Assembly (NCBI GenBank): GCA_040880545.1
Contig: JBBDIE010000010.1
Coordinates: 1-51,972, forward strand
Length of the DNA stretch: 51,972 nt
Direction of reading: 5' to 3'
Source of the DNA: M55B112 sp040880545
Lineage (GTDB): Bacteria > Bacteroidota > Bacteroidia > Bacteroidales > GCA-2748055
In this document: one piece after another, positions 35,369-44,394 of the stretch
How the letters are laid out: every line of letters begins with the position of its first letter
Position numbering within the stretch: the stretch's first letter is position 1
The notes under the pieces: generated by a model
Databases searched by the model: none
What the model saw: only the letters and a program-made list of their open reading frames with translations
Told to the model about the DNA's origin: nothing
Translations under genes and position numbers: made by a program

Positions 35369-36838
35369 ATGTCTTTCATTGAAAAGAAAATAGCGGCTGA
35401 AGGGCTAACCTTTGATGATGTGCTCATGCTGCCGGCATATTCCACTGTGTTACCACGGGAGGTTTCACTCAGCAGTTATTTCTCCAGGAATATTATCCTC
35501 AACACACCGGTTGTATCTGCTGCCATGGATACGGTTACCGAGGCCAGGCTGGCCATCGCCATTGCCAGGGAGGGAGGTATCGGTGTGATTCACAAGAACA
35601 TGACTATTGAAGAGCAGGCGATGGAAGTGAGGAAAGTAAAAAGGGCAGAAAGTGTGATGATCCATGAGCCGATCACTATCACAATAAAAGGAACGGTACA
35701 AGACGCCCTTAATCTGATGAAAGAATATAAGATCGGGGGAATTCCGGTGGTTGACGAGGAGCGGATACTGATTGGAATTGTAACCAACAGGGACCTCCGT
35801 TTTCAGCAGGAGATGGAACGCCCGGTAGGTGAAGTAATGACAAGTAAAAATATTATTACCACCACCAGCAATACGGATCTGGCCCAGGCGGGGAAAATAT
35901 TGCAACAGCACAAGATTGAAAAACTCCCGGTAGTGGACAATAACAACAGGCTGATCGGTTTGATCACATACAAGGATATTACAAAATCAAAGGACAGGCC
36001 AAATGCAGCGAAAGATTCAAAGGGAAGATTAAGGGTTGCGGCTGCGGTTGGTGTATCCGGTGATGTGGAAAGCAATGTGAAGGCACTGGTGGAGGCAGGT
36101 GTTGACGCAGTTGTCATAGATACTGCTCATGGACATTCAAAGGGAGTAATTGAAACCTGTAGGAAGATCAAGTCCATTTTTGGCGGAATCGATATCGTAG
36201 TTGGTAACATTGCCACTGCGTCAGCTGCAAAGGCGCTGATCGAAGCAGGTGCCGATGCATTAAAGGTGGGAATTGGCCCCGGTTCCATTTGTACTACCCG
36301 GATTGTAGCAGGCGTAGGGGTGCCGCAACTTACGGCGATATATGATGTGGCAGCAGAAGCTGCAAAACACCAGGTACCAGTGATCGCAGACGGGGGGATC
36401 CGTTATTCGGGAGACATTGTAAAAGCGCTGGCTGCGGGTGCAAGCACCATTATGGCAGGATCTCTTTTCGCCGGGGTTGAAGAATCGCCGGGAGAGACAA
36501 TCATATACAACGGGAGAAAGTATAAATCATATCGTGGAATGGGGTCGGTTGAAGCGATGCAACAGGGATCCAAGGACCGCTATTTCCAGGATGTGGAGGA
36601 TGATATCAATAAACTGGTTCCCGAAGGTATAGTTGCCAGGGTTCCGTTCAAAGGTTCACTCAACGAAGTGGTCTACCAGATGGTAGGCGGACTACGTGCG
36701 GGAATGGGCTATTGCGGTGCCAGGAACATTGAAGCACTGCAACAGGCTCAGTTTGTTAGGATCACAAATGCGGGTGTGGCTGAAAGTCATCCGCATGATG
36801 TTACCATTACACGGGAATCTCCTAACTACAGCAGATAA
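35369..36838 (+). CDS. guaB: Inosine-5'-monophosphate dehydrogenase
   Basis: Oxidises IMP to XMP with NAD+, the committed step to GMP. At 489 residues it has the usual barrel with a tandem CBS (Bateman) insertion at about 95-205. The catalytic loop is GIGPGSICTTR (301-311) with the nucleophile C308. The FDDVLMLP start and VIDTAHGHS motif are conserved. The mobile flap and the C-terminal Arg-Tyr segment (YRGMGSVEAM) are present. It is soluble. A 48-bp gap separates it from the following PPIase gene on the same strand, so partial cotranscription is possible. No purine riboswitch is seen upstream. Confidence 0.96.
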   Translation: MSFIEKKIAAEGLTFDDVLMLPAYSTVLPREVSLSSYFSRNIILNTPVVSAAMDTVTEARLAIAIAREGGIGVIHKNMTIEEQAMEVRKVKRAESVMIHEPITITIKGTVQDALNLMKEYKIGGIPVVDEERILIGIVTNRDLRFQQEMERPVGEVMTSKNIITTTSNTDLAQAGKILQQHKIEKLPVVDNNNRLIGLITYKDITKSKDRPNAAKDSKGRLRVAAAVGVSGDVESNVKALVEAGVDAVVIDTAHGHSKGVIETCRKIKSIFGGIDIVVGNIATASAAKALIEAGADALKVGIGPGSICTTRIVAGVGVPQLTAIYDVAAEAAKHQVPVIADGGIRYSGDIVKALAAGASTIMAGSLFAGVEESPGETIIYNGRKYKSYRGMGSVEAMQQGSKDRYFQDVEDDINKLVPEGIVARVPFKGSLNEVVYQMVGGLRAGMGYCGARNIEALQQAQFVRITNAGVAESHPHDVTITRESPNYSR

Positions 36839-36886
36839 TAACCAATCAAATAAAACGTTTTTAAACCATACTAAAACTTTAAAACC

Positions 36887-38857
36887 ATGGTAAGATTAAA
36901 AATTCTTCTGGCTCTCTTTTTTATAACAACGGTATATTCTGGCTTGCAAAGTCAGGACATTTTAATGACAATTGGAGACAAAGAGATTACGCTTGATGAA
37001 TTTGAAAGGATCTACAATAAAAATAACAATAATATCAGTATGAACAGGCAGACGCCTGAAGAGTACCTGGATCTTTTTATAAATTTTAAACTAAAAGTAA
37101 TTGAAGCAGAGAATCTTGGTATGGACACCACTGCAAAATTTCTGAATGAGTTCAATTCCTATAAAGATCAGCTTGCCAAGCCGTACATGAGTGATGAAGA
37201 GACCAAGGAAACCCTGATCAGGGAAGCCTACAGGAGAATGAAATGGGATGTGCATGTGAGTCACATCCTGCTTGGACTGGGTAACCAACCTTCCCCTGAA
37301 GATACCCTGGCAAGGTATGAGAAAGCCATGGAGATACGGCAGCGCATCCTTGACGGAGAAGATTTTGCCACTGTGGCAAAGGCAACTTCAGAAGATCCCG
37401 GTGCCAGAATTAATGGTGGTGACCTGGGTTATTTTACTGTATTTATGATGTTATACCCCTTTGAAACGGCAGCATACAGACTCAAAGACGGCGAAGTTTC
37501 CATGCCGGTTCGAACACATCATGGATATCATATTATCAAAAAACATGGCAAACGGCCCGCCATAGGGCAAGTTAAGGTGGCCCATATTTTTATAAGGACT
37601 CCCGAAGATATGTCGGCGGAGGACCAGGTACAGGCCAAATCCCTGGCAGATGCCATTGCGGACAGCCTTCAGATGGGAGTAAACTTCGGATCACTTGCAG
37701 AGCGCTACAGTGACGACAAAAACAGCAGTGTAAATGGTGGTGAACTGCCTTGGTTCGGCACGGGCAGAATGATCAAAGAATTTGAACTTGCCGCATTCGG
37801 CCTTAAAAATCCAGGTGATTTTACACAAAATCCCGTTCGCTCATACTATGGTTGGCACATCATTCAATTGATAGACAAGCAAGGGATAGGAACCTTCGAT
37901 GAGATGGAGTCCACCCTACGGACCAATGCACTCAAAGGTGACCGCGACAGGGTAAAACGAAAGAAATACCTGGACACACTCAAGGAGAAATATAAATTTT
38001 CACTGGATAAGAGGTTGTATAAAACATTATACACCCTGGCAGACACCTCCATTTTCGATGGAAAATGGAAAGCAGGCAGGAATACGCAAAACTACAACCA
38101 GGTGTTGTTCTCCACCACCAAAGGAAAAACAACGCTTGGTGATTTTGCATATCACCTGGGTAAAGTACAGTCGAGGCGAAGCAAGATGCCGGTAGAGAAT
38201 TATATAGATATGGAATTTAACAAGTATGTGGAAGAGTATCTGCTGAACGTGGAAATGTCCAGTTTGCCGGAAAGATATCCTGAATACAAACATATCCTTC
38301 AGGAATACCATGACGGTATTCTGCTGTTCGAACTGATGGACCAGAAGGTATGGACCAAGGCAGTAGAGGACTCAGCCGGACTGGTAAAATTCTTTAATGA
38401 ACACCGGTCTGATTACATGTGGGAAGAGAGAATGGAAGCCATCGTGGTATCCTGCGACAGTGTAGTGGATCTGGAGAAGGTCAGGAAAAAAGCTTCGAGA
38501 ATCGCATCCGGAAGATGGAACGAAGATAAGGTCAATAGAAAATTCTGTGAAAATGGAGTGGATCATTGTATCACACTTGAAACGGTCAGGGTTGAAGAGG
38601 GCAGCAACAAACATGTAGATGCTTTAAATGGATCTCAGGGTGTGGGTGATGTGTACAATGAAAACGGAAAGTTTAATTTTATTATTACCACTGGAAAAGT
38701 TGCCAGCATGGAAAAGGAACTTGATGAAACCAGGGGCCAGGTTACGTCTGATTACCAGAATTACCTGGAAGAAATATGGATGGAAAGTCTGAAGGAAAAA
38801 TATAAAGTTACTGTAAACCGAAAACTGGTTACTCAAATAAGTAATGAAGTTGAATAA
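36887..38857 (+). CDS. Periplasmic peptidyl-prolyl isomerase with two parvulin (PpiC) domains
   Basis: 656 residues with a cleavable-type signal peptide (about 1-23, LLALFFITTVYSGLQSQ). An N-terminal SurA-like chaperone region covers about 24-120. Two parvulin domains follow: about 122-215 (VHVSHILLGLGN then LGYFTVFMMLYPFE and GYHIIKKHG) and about 225-325 (VKVAHIFIRTPEDM then ELPWFGTGRMIKEFE and GWHIIQLID). A long C-terminal region of unknown fold follows. It probably assists folding of outer-membrane proteins in the periplasm. It overlaps the next gene by 14 nt and leads a four-gene envelope unit. Confidence 0.9.
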   Translation: MVRLKILLALFFITTVYSGLQSQDILMTIGDKEITLDEFERIYNKNNNNISMNRQTPEEYLDLFINFKLKVIEAENLGMDTTAKFLNEFNSYKDQLAKPYMSDEETKETLIREAYRRMKWDVHVSHILLGLGNQPSPEDTLARYEKAMEIRQRILDGEDFATVAKATSEDPGARINGGDLGYFTVFMMLYPFETAAYRLKDGEVSMPVRTHHGYHIIKKHGKRPAIGQVKVAHIFIRTPEDMSAEDQVQAKSLADAIADSLQMGVNFGSLAERYSDDKNSSVNGGELPWFGTGRMIKEFELAAFGLKNPGDFTQNPVRSYYGWHIIQLIDKQGIGTFDEMESTLRTNALKGDRDRVKRKKYLDTLKEKYKFSLDKRLYKTLYTLADTSIFDGKWKAGRNTQNYNQVLFSTTKGKTTLGDFAYHLGKVQSRRSKMPVENYIDMEFNKYVEEYLLNVEMSSLPERYPEYKHILQEYHDGILLFELMDQKVWTKAVEDSAGLVKFFNEHRSDYMWEERMEAIVVSCDSVVDLEKVRKKASRIASGRWNEDKVNRKFCENGVDHCITLETVRVEEGSNKHVDALNGSQGVGDVYNENGKFNFIITTGKVASMEKELDETRGQVTSDYQNYLEEIWMESLKEKYKVTVNRKLVTQISNEVE

Positions 38858-39710
38858 ATTAGTCAACCATATTATCATTCCTCTATTCCTGCTTTCACTT
38901 GGATTAGCCGGATGCTCACTTTTCGAACCCAATAATGCAGAGAAGCCGGTGGCACGTGTTTTCAACACCTATCTGTATCAATCTGATCTGGAGGATGTTA
39001 TTCCTCAGGGTACCAGCAAGAAAGATTCGCTGATCATAGCACGAAGTTATGTTGACACCTGGGTGAGAAACCAACTGATGCTGAACAGGGCACAGGAAGC
39101 ATTATCGGATGAACAGAAAAATGTGGAGAAGAAAATTGAAGAGTACAGGTCTTCCCTGCTGATCTATTCGTATCGACAAAAATTGTTGCTACAGAAAATG
39201 GATACGGTTTTAAAAAACGAAGACATCCTTGAATATTATGAAAACAATATCAACAATTTTATACTTACCAGTGAAATTGTAAAGGCGACCTTTGTTAAGG
39301 TACCAGTCACGGCTCCCAACATTGGCAGTGTACGAACCTGGACCAGGTCAGGAACCACGGATGACCTGGACAAGCTGGAGAAATACAGTATCACCTATGC
39401 CGATAAATTTGATATGTTCAACAATACCTGGATCTACTTTAAATCACTGATGGACCTGATCCCACTTACCATCGATCAGCCCGCCAGGTTTTTAAGATAC
39501 AACAAGAACATTGAAACCAGCGATTCTGACTATCATTACTTTGTACATATATCAGATTATAAGTCAGAAGGTGATATTACACCTATTGAGCTTATCAGGA
39601 ACGATATAAAAAGTATTCTGCTGAACAAGCGGAAGATTGAATTTTACAACAACCTGGAAAAACAGGTGTATAACGAGGGTGCGAATCGAAATCAATTTGA
39701 AATTTATTGA
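38844..39710 (+). CDS. Lipoprotein related to SurA/PrsA chaperones but lacking a parvulin domain
   Basis: 288 residues with a clear lipoprotein signal (LFLLSLGLAGCS, lipidated Cys24). After it, AEKPVARVFNTYLYQSDLED resembles the start of SurA-like chaperones, and a helical segment with LIIARSYVDTWVRNQLMLN and a long coiled region (about 85-115) follows. No region has the parvulin signature seen in the genes on both sides, so it is likely a pure chaperone or scaffold. It overlaps the upstream PPIase gene by 14 nt and precedes the SurA-like gene by 4 bp. The family name is my inference from residue pattern and context. Confidence 0.75.
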   Translation: MKLNKLVNHIIIPLFLLSLGLAGCSLFEPNNAEKPVARVFNTYLYQSDLEDVIPQGTSKKDSLIIARSYVDTWVRNQLMLNRAQEALSDEQKNVEKKIEEYRSSLLIYSYRQKLLLQKMDTVLKNEDILEYYENNINNFILTSEIVKATFVKVPVTAPNIGSVRTWTRSGTTDDLDKLEKYSITYADKFDMFNNTWIYFKSLMDLIPLTIDQPARFLRYNKNIETSDSDYHYFVHISDYKSEGDITPIELIRNDIKSILLNKRKIEFYNNLEKQVYNEGANRNQFEIY

Positions 39711-39714
39711 ATCA

Positions 39715-41070
39715 ATGAAAAATTTAAGATACCTATATATTGCAATCATCGCCCTGATCGGTGTTGAGCGGGCGTTCGCACAGGAAAATGCATTTATTCT
39801 CGACAGGGTAGTTGCAGTTGTGGGCGATTTTCATGTATTGCAGTCGGACCTGGAGCAGCAGTACCTGCAATTATTGATGAGTGAACAGTATGTACCTGAA
39901 GATGTACGATGTGATATTCTGGAATATTTTGTACAACAGAAATTAATGATGTCCCAGGCGAAAATTGACAGTATAGAAGTTGCCGACGGCCAGGTGGAGA
40001 TGTCGATGGAATCACGATTAAGCATGTTCATCAGCCAGTTTGGAAGTGAAGAGGAGATGGAGGAGTATTTCAATAAGTCGATTTACGATATCAGGGATGA
40101 CCTCAGGAAGTCCATGAAAGAGATGATGATCACCAATCAGGTACAGCAATCCATCGTGGGTGATATCAAAATTACTCCTTCCGAAGTAAAGGCTTTTTAC
40201 AAAAACTTGCCCACCGACAGTATACCTTTCATTGATTCGGAGGTTAAAATAGCACATATCATTGCTTATCCTCCTGTGAATGAAGATGCAGTCTTTCAGG
40301 TCAAGGAGCGATTACTTGAACTCAGGGAGCGGATCATCAACGGAGAAAGCATGTCGACCCTTGCCATCCTCTATTCCGATGACCCTTCAGCCACAACCAA
40401 CTTTGGAGAGATCGGTTTTCGCAGTAAGAACGAGCTTGATCCGGCCTATGTGGAGGCTGCATGGTCATTAAAAGAGGGGCAGATATCCAAGATCGTTGAA
40501 TCATCTTTTGGTTTCCATATCATCCAGAGCGTTGAAAGAAGAGGTGACAGACTGAACTCACGTCATATTCTCCTGCAACCCAAAATCGATGCATCTGCAA
40601 AAGGGAAAGCACTTGCAAAACTTGACAGCCTGAAAACAATCATTCGTTCAGATTCCATAACATTTAATGTGGCAGCCGCCATCCACTCAGAGGATGAAAA
40701 GACAAGGGCCAACGGAGGACTGGTTGTAAATCCAAGAACCCAGTCGGCAACATTTCAACTTGATCAGTTAGATACGAAGGACTATTATACCGTCAGGGAA
40801 ATGGAGGTTGGAGAAGTTTCAAACCCCTATGAATCTGTGGGTGAAAACGGGAAACTCTGTTACAAGATGATAAAGCTGCTTGGGAGAACGGAACCTCACC
40901 GGGCCAATTTGAAACAGGACTACCTGTTGTTGCAAAATATGGCACTTTCGGAAAAACAGAATGAGATTATGCAAGCCTGGTATGAAGAAAAGATGCAGAA
41001 AACGTATATCAGTATTGATAATTCATTCAAGCGCTGCGACAACATCAGTTCTCAGCTTACCAAACGTTAA
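39715..41070 (+). CDS. SurA-like periplasmic chaperone / peptidyl-prolyl isomerase
   Basis: 451 residues. The signal peptide is about 1-22 (IAIIALIGVERAFAQ). The SurA N-terminal chaperone motif is AFILDRVVAVVGDFHVLQSD (25-44). A first parvulin domain (about 180-270: VKIAHIIAYPPVNE, FGEIGFRSKNELDPAY, FGFHIIQSVERRG) is followed by a second, more divergent one (about 275-385: SRHILLQPKID). Like E. coli SurA, it should chaperone outer-membrane beta-barrel proteins. The ATG at 39715 is used because the signal peptide begins there and it lies 4 bp past the lipoprotein stop. Its own TAA is directly followed by the ATG of the OstA-like gene. Confidence 0.9.
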   Translation: MKNLRYLYIAIIALIGVERAFAQENAFILDRVVAVVGDFHVLQSDLEQQYLQLLMSEQYVPEDVRCDILEYFVQQKLMMSQAKIDSIEVADGQVEMSMESRLSMFISQFGSEEEMEEYFNKSIYDIRDDLRKSMKEMMITNQVQQSIVGDIKITPSEVKAFYKNLPTDSIPFIDSEVKIAHIIAYPPVNEDAVFQVKERLLELRERIINGESMSTLAILYSDDPSATTNFGEIGFRSKNELDPAYVEAAWSLKEGQISKIVESSFGFHIIQSVERRGDRLNSRHILLQPKIDASAKGKALAKLDSLKTIIRSDSITFNVAAAIHSEDEKTRANGGLVVNPRTQSATFQLDQLDTKDYYTVREMEVGEVSNPYESVGENGKLCYKMIKLLGRTEPHRANLKQDYLLLQNMALSEKQNEIMQAWYEEKMQKTYISIDNSFKRCDNISSQLTKR

Positions 41071-42606
41071 ATGATCAAATTTTCCAAACCGGGAATAGTC
41101 AGGAAATTTATTCCTGCTACTGTCCTGATCATCCTGGCCGTGGTAAATCTGAACGGCCAGAAAGTCAAGCAGATTGAAATTCTCAATGCGGATATCATCA
41201 AGTCTGACAGGTCCCTGGGACAGGGAGCGCAAAAATTACTGGGGAATGTAAAATTTTCACACGATGGCGCCATCATGTCATGCGACTCGGCCTACTTCTA
41301 CTCCAAAACCTACTCCATGGATGCATTCAGCAGGGTTCGGATAGTTCAGGGTGATACGCTATTTCTGAATGGGGATAAATTACATTACGATGGAAATACG
41401 CGCGTTGCCCAGGTAAGGAGAAATGTTAAACTGGTGGATGACAACACGGTGCTTCGCACGGAATACCTCGATTACAACAGGGACACAGACGTGGCCTATT
41501 ACCTGAACGGGGGTGTAATAAACGACGGGGAAAATGAACTTACCAGCGATGAGGGCTACTTCTACACGAAACAGGAGATTTTCCATTTCAAGGATCATGT
41601 GGTAATCGTTAATCCTGATTACACCATAAATTCCGATACCCTTCATTATAATACAAAGACAAAAATTACCTATTTTTTCGGGCCCACCGAGATTATCGGA
41701 GAGGATAATTACCTCTACTGTGAGCGAGGATGGTATGATACGGAAAAGGATATCTCGCTAATGAACAGGAACACATTCCTGAAAAGGGAGGGACGGACAC
41801 TCAGGGGAGACACGCTTTATTATGAGCGGAATACTGGGTTTGGAAGGGCAAATTCCAACGTGGAGTTATTCGATTCTGTTCAGAATGTACTCCTAAAGGG
41901 TAATTTCGGACACTATTATGAAGATGACCACAGGGCCATGCTCACAGACAGTGCGCTGATGATCAAGGTTGACGGTAAAGATTCTCTATACGTGCATGCC
42001 GATACCTTGCGGTCGATTGTTGATACAGCCAGTATTTCAGATGAAAATATATTGCTTGCCTATTTTCATGTGAAGATTTTCAGACATGATATCCAGGGTA
42101 TGTGCGACTCCCTTGCCTATATGGAAAAGGACAGTACCTTTCACATGTTTGGATCGCCCATTATCTGGGCTGATGAGAATCAGATCACAGCTTCAAAAGT
42201 GGAACTGAAAACCAGAAACCAGGAGCTCCACCGGCTCTATTTGCGGGATATTGCACTACTGATTTCCAAGGAAGATTCCATAAAATTTAACCAGGTGCGG
42301 GGAAAAGGAATGGTGGGGTATTTCAGGCACAACGACCTGGTAAGGCTGGATGTAACAGGTAACGGCCAAACGATCTATTATGCAGAAGATCAGGATGAAA
42401 TTATAGGTGTTAACCGGGCTGAATGTTCGGACCTGATCATTACCCTGGTGGATAATAAAGTAAGTAAAGTCAATTACCTTGTTCAGCCAACCGGCAAATA
42501 TTACCCGCTGCATCTGTTTCCCGAAAACCAGCGTTACCTGGATGGCTTCTCATGGAACGAATCATGGAGGCCTTTAAAATTCAATGATGTATTTGTATGG
42601 AAATAA
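41071..42606 (+). CDS. OstA-like (LptA/LptD N-terminal-like) LPS transport protein
   Basis: 511 residues with an N-terminal export signal (about 10-29). The body is a long series of beta-jellyroll strands of the OstA family, with LLGNVKFSHDGAIMSCDSAY (56-75) and repeated GDTLFLNGDKLHYDG / NSDTLHYNTKT type motifs, like LptA or the periplasmic part of LptD. It lacks a C-terminal beta-barrel, so it probably forms or caps the periplasmic bridge that carries lipopolysaccharide to the outer membrane. It is directly coupled to the SurA-like gene (TAAATG), which fits a joint role in outer-membrane assembly. It ends in a bidirectional terminator. Confidence 0.88.
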   Translation: MIKFSKPGIVRKFIPATVLIILAVVNLNGQKVKQIEILNADIIKSDRSLGQGAQKLLGNVKFSHDGAIMSCDSAYFYSKTYSMDAFSRVRIVQGDTLFLNGDKLHYDGNTRVAQVRRNVKLVDDNTVLRTEYLDYNRDTDVAYYLNGGVINDGENELTSDEGYFYTKQEIFHFKDHVVIVNPDYTINSDTLHYNTKTKITYFFGPTEIIGEDNYLYCERGWYDTEKDISLMNRNTFLKREGRTLRGDTLYYERNTGFGRANSNVELFDSVQNVLLKGNFGHYYEDDHRAMLTDSALMIKVDGKDSLYVHADTLRSIVDTASISDENILLAYFHVKIFRHDIQGMCDSLAYMEKDSTFHMFGSPIIWADENQITASKVELKTRNQELHRLYLRDIALLISKEDSIKFNQVRGKGMVGYFRHNDLVRLDVTGNGQTIYYAEDQDEIIGVNRAECSDLIITLVDNKVSKVNYLVQPTGKYYPLHLFPENQRYLDGFSWNESWRPLKFNDVFVWK

Positions 42607-42634
42607 AAAGAGATGCCGCAATGGCACCTCTTTT
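42606..42634. terminator. Bidirectional terminator between the OstA-like and DUF2795 genes
   Basis: Inverted repeat AAAAGAGATGCC (42606-42617) and GGCACCTCTTTT (42623-42634), 11 of 12 pairs, loop GCAAT. A and T tracts on the two sides give a U-tract for both converging genes. Confidence 0.82.
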
Positions 42635-42854
42635 AATATTCATCTTCGTTAAAGAAAAAATCATCTTTGCTTGGATAATCGGGCCAGATATCCTCGATAC
42701 TTTCGTATATCTCTCCTTCATCCTCTATCTCCTGCAAATTTTCTATTACTTCCAATGGTGCGCCGGATCTGATGGCAAAATCGATTAATTCATCTTTACT
42801 TGCCGGCCAGGGCGCATCTTCAAGTTTTGAAGCTAATTCAAGTGTCCAATACAT
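42633..42854 (-). CDS. DUF2795 protein (73 aa)
   Basis: A small acidic protein without signal or membrane segment, of normal length for its family. It contains WTLELASKLEDAPWPASKDE at the start and IWPDYPSKDDFFFNEDEY at the end, the Bacteroidota form of DUF2795. The middle (LIDFAIRSGAPLEVIENLQE) is predicted helical. Function is unknown; the high conservation in the phylum suggests a housekeeping role. It is monocistronic: a good promoter lies upstream at the end of the adenosyltransferase gene and a terminator lies at the stop codon. Confidence 0.88.
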   Translation of the reverse strand: MYWTLELASKLEDAPWPASKDELIDFAIRSGAPLEVIENLQEIEDEGEIYESIEDIWPDYPSKDDFFFNEDEY

Positions 42855-42902
42855 AATTAGAGTAAATTACCGGTATCTTTCAGATCCCTGTTTACTAAGC
42901 CG

Positions 42903-42932
42903 CAAATATAGAATTTTTTTTTATTAAACCAA
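42903..42932 (-). promoter_or_regulatory. Promoter of the DUF2795 gene
   Basis: On the minus strand, TATATTTG (42910-42903) fits TAnnTTTG and TTG (42932-42930) lies exactly 19 nt upstream, the same spacing as the SRP RNA promoter. The predicted start near 42897 leaves a leader of about 43 nt. The -33 element ends 1 bp before the adenosyltransferase stop codon. Confidence 0.72.
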
Positions 42933-43493
42933 TTACGGTTTCCAAGGTATTTCAAGTGATCCTGAAATGAACGCTAACTTCCTGGCTAACAGGAAGTAAT
43001 AGTCGGATAACCTGTTGAAGTATTTGATGATAATTTCATCGACCGGTTCTTTATCATTCAATTTAAGAATATTTCGTTCCGCCCTCCTGCAAACTGTTCT
43101 GGCAACATGTGCCTGGGAAGAAGATACATGGCCCCCCGGAAGGATAAATGATGAAAGAGGAGGCAGGTCCTGATCCATCCTGTCAATGGCCTCTTCCAGA
43201 AATACAACATCATATTCTGAAAGTGAAGGCATGTTTTCAGGAAGGTTGGTACCATCTGAAGAAATTAGAGATGCTGCTGTCATTAACTTGTCCAGTATTA
43301 CCAACAACTCTTCGCATATCTTGTCATCGGCCGACATATCCCGAACAACCGCAGTATGGGCCATCAATTCATCTACAGTCCCATATGCTTCGATGCGGAG
43401 GTGGTGCTTTGACACCCTCGTGCCTCCCAGCAAAGCGGTGTTCCCCTGGTCCCCTCCTTTTGTATAGATTTTCGATTTGCCCTTCTTTGTCAT
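42933..43493 (-). CDS. Cob(I)alamin adenosyltransferase, PduO type
   Basis: 186 residues, a single five-helix ATR domain. The ATP-binding N-terminus is YTKGGDQGNTALLGGTRVSK (11-30), followed by AYGTVDELMAH. The conserved Arg/Glu segment is VARTVCRRAERN (about 130-141), and LNRLSDYYFLLAR follows near the C-terminus. It transfers the adenosyl group of ATP to cob(I)alamin to make coenzyme B12. No cobalamin riboswitch is recognisable in the 135 bp upstream and no B12 biosynthesis genes are adjacent, so it probably serves salvage or loading of a B12 enzyme elsewhere. Confidence 0.93.
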   Translation of the reverse strand: MTKKGKSKIYTKGGDQGNTALLGGTRVSKHHLRIEAYGTVDELMAHTAVVRDMSADDKICEELLVILDKLMTAASLISSDGTNLPENMPSLSEYDVVFLEEAIDRMDQDLPPLSSFILPGGHVSSSQAHVARTVCRRAERNILKLNDKEPVDEIIIKYFNRLSDYYFLLARKLAFISGSLEIPWKP

Positions 43494-43628
43494 CGGAACA
43501 TTAATTTGTTAAACATCTGTATTCCTATTAATTCCCTGATAATTAAAATTACAATATCGGAGCCGTGAAATCCGCATGGATTATCAATGCCTCCCTTTTG
43601 TGAAATTCACTGTATACGAGTTACATTC

Positions 43629-44339
43629 TCAAACTTTACTGCTGAAAACAGGATGTTTGTTTACTTCATCACTGGCTACCTGACCATCGATCAGCCGGAT
43701 AATCCTGTGCGCATGCTGTGCTATACTCTCCTCGTGGGTTACCAGGATTATGGTATTCCCCAGGGCATAGATTTCGTCCAGCAGGTTCATAATATCCAGG
43801 GATGTTTTGGAGTCAAGGTTTCCGGTGGGTTCATCGGCCAGTATGATCGAAGGTTTATTCACCAGTGCCCTTGCAACTGCAACACGCTGCCGTTGTCCTC
43901 CCGATAATTCATTTGGCTTATGGTCCATCCTGTCGGTGAGTTGTACACTCTCCATCACCTCTGTGGCACGCTCTATTCGGGCTTGCTTATTTTCACCGGC
44001 ATATACCATGGGCAACATCACATTTTCCAGTGCCGTGTACCTGGGCAGCAGGTTAAAAGTCTGGAAAACGAACCCGATTTCACGGTTCCTGATATCGGCC
44101 AGCTGGTTATCTTCCATCTGACTCACATCAATTCCATTGAGAATATATTTCCCATCTGTGGCTGTATCCAGACATCCGATCAGATTCATCAGGGTTGACT
44201 TCCCGGAACCCGATGGACCCATAATTGCCACATATTCATTGGGCCTCATGTTAATTGAAACAGAACGTAAAGCTTCAACCACGAAGTTTCCTACGTAGTA
44301 GTTCTTAACTACGTCCTTCAGTTGTATGATATATTCCAT
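43629..44339 (-). CDS. ABC transporter ATP-binding protein (LolD/MacB type)
   Basis: 236 residues with complete nucleotide-binding motifs: Walker A GPSGSGKS (41-48), Q-loop VFQTFNLLPR, signature LSGGQRQR (145-152) and Walker B ILADEPTGNLDS (166-177), followed by the H-loop THEESIAQHA. The NLLPRYTALENV and DEPTGNLD patterns are typical of the LolD/MacB/FtsE group, which drive mechanotransmission-type permeases in lipoprotein release or export. No permease gene adjoins it, so the partner must be encoded elsewhere. The short Lys-rich end may be the natural C-terminus. Confidence 0.9.
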   Translation of the reverse strand: MEYIIQLKDVVKNYYVGNFVVEALRSVSINMRPNEYVAIMGPSGSGKSTLMNLIGCLDTATDGKYILNGIDVSQMEDNQLADIRNREIGFVFQTFNLLPRYTALENVMLPMVYAGENKQARIERATEVMESVQLTDRMDHKPNELSGGQRQRVAVARALVNKPSIILADEPTGNLDSKTSLDIMNLLDEIYALGNTIILVTHEESIAQHAHRIIRLIDGQVASDEVNKHPVFSSKV

Positions 44340-44394
44340 AATTGATTAAATTAAACACGAATGTAGGTATAATACGAAAAAATCGGTATCAAAA

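Noticed and set aside
43494..43628. A cobalamin riboswitch before the cobalamin adenosyltransferase gene.
   Set aside because: I found no B12-box-like sequence or suitable long-range structure, and 135 bp is too short for a typical one.
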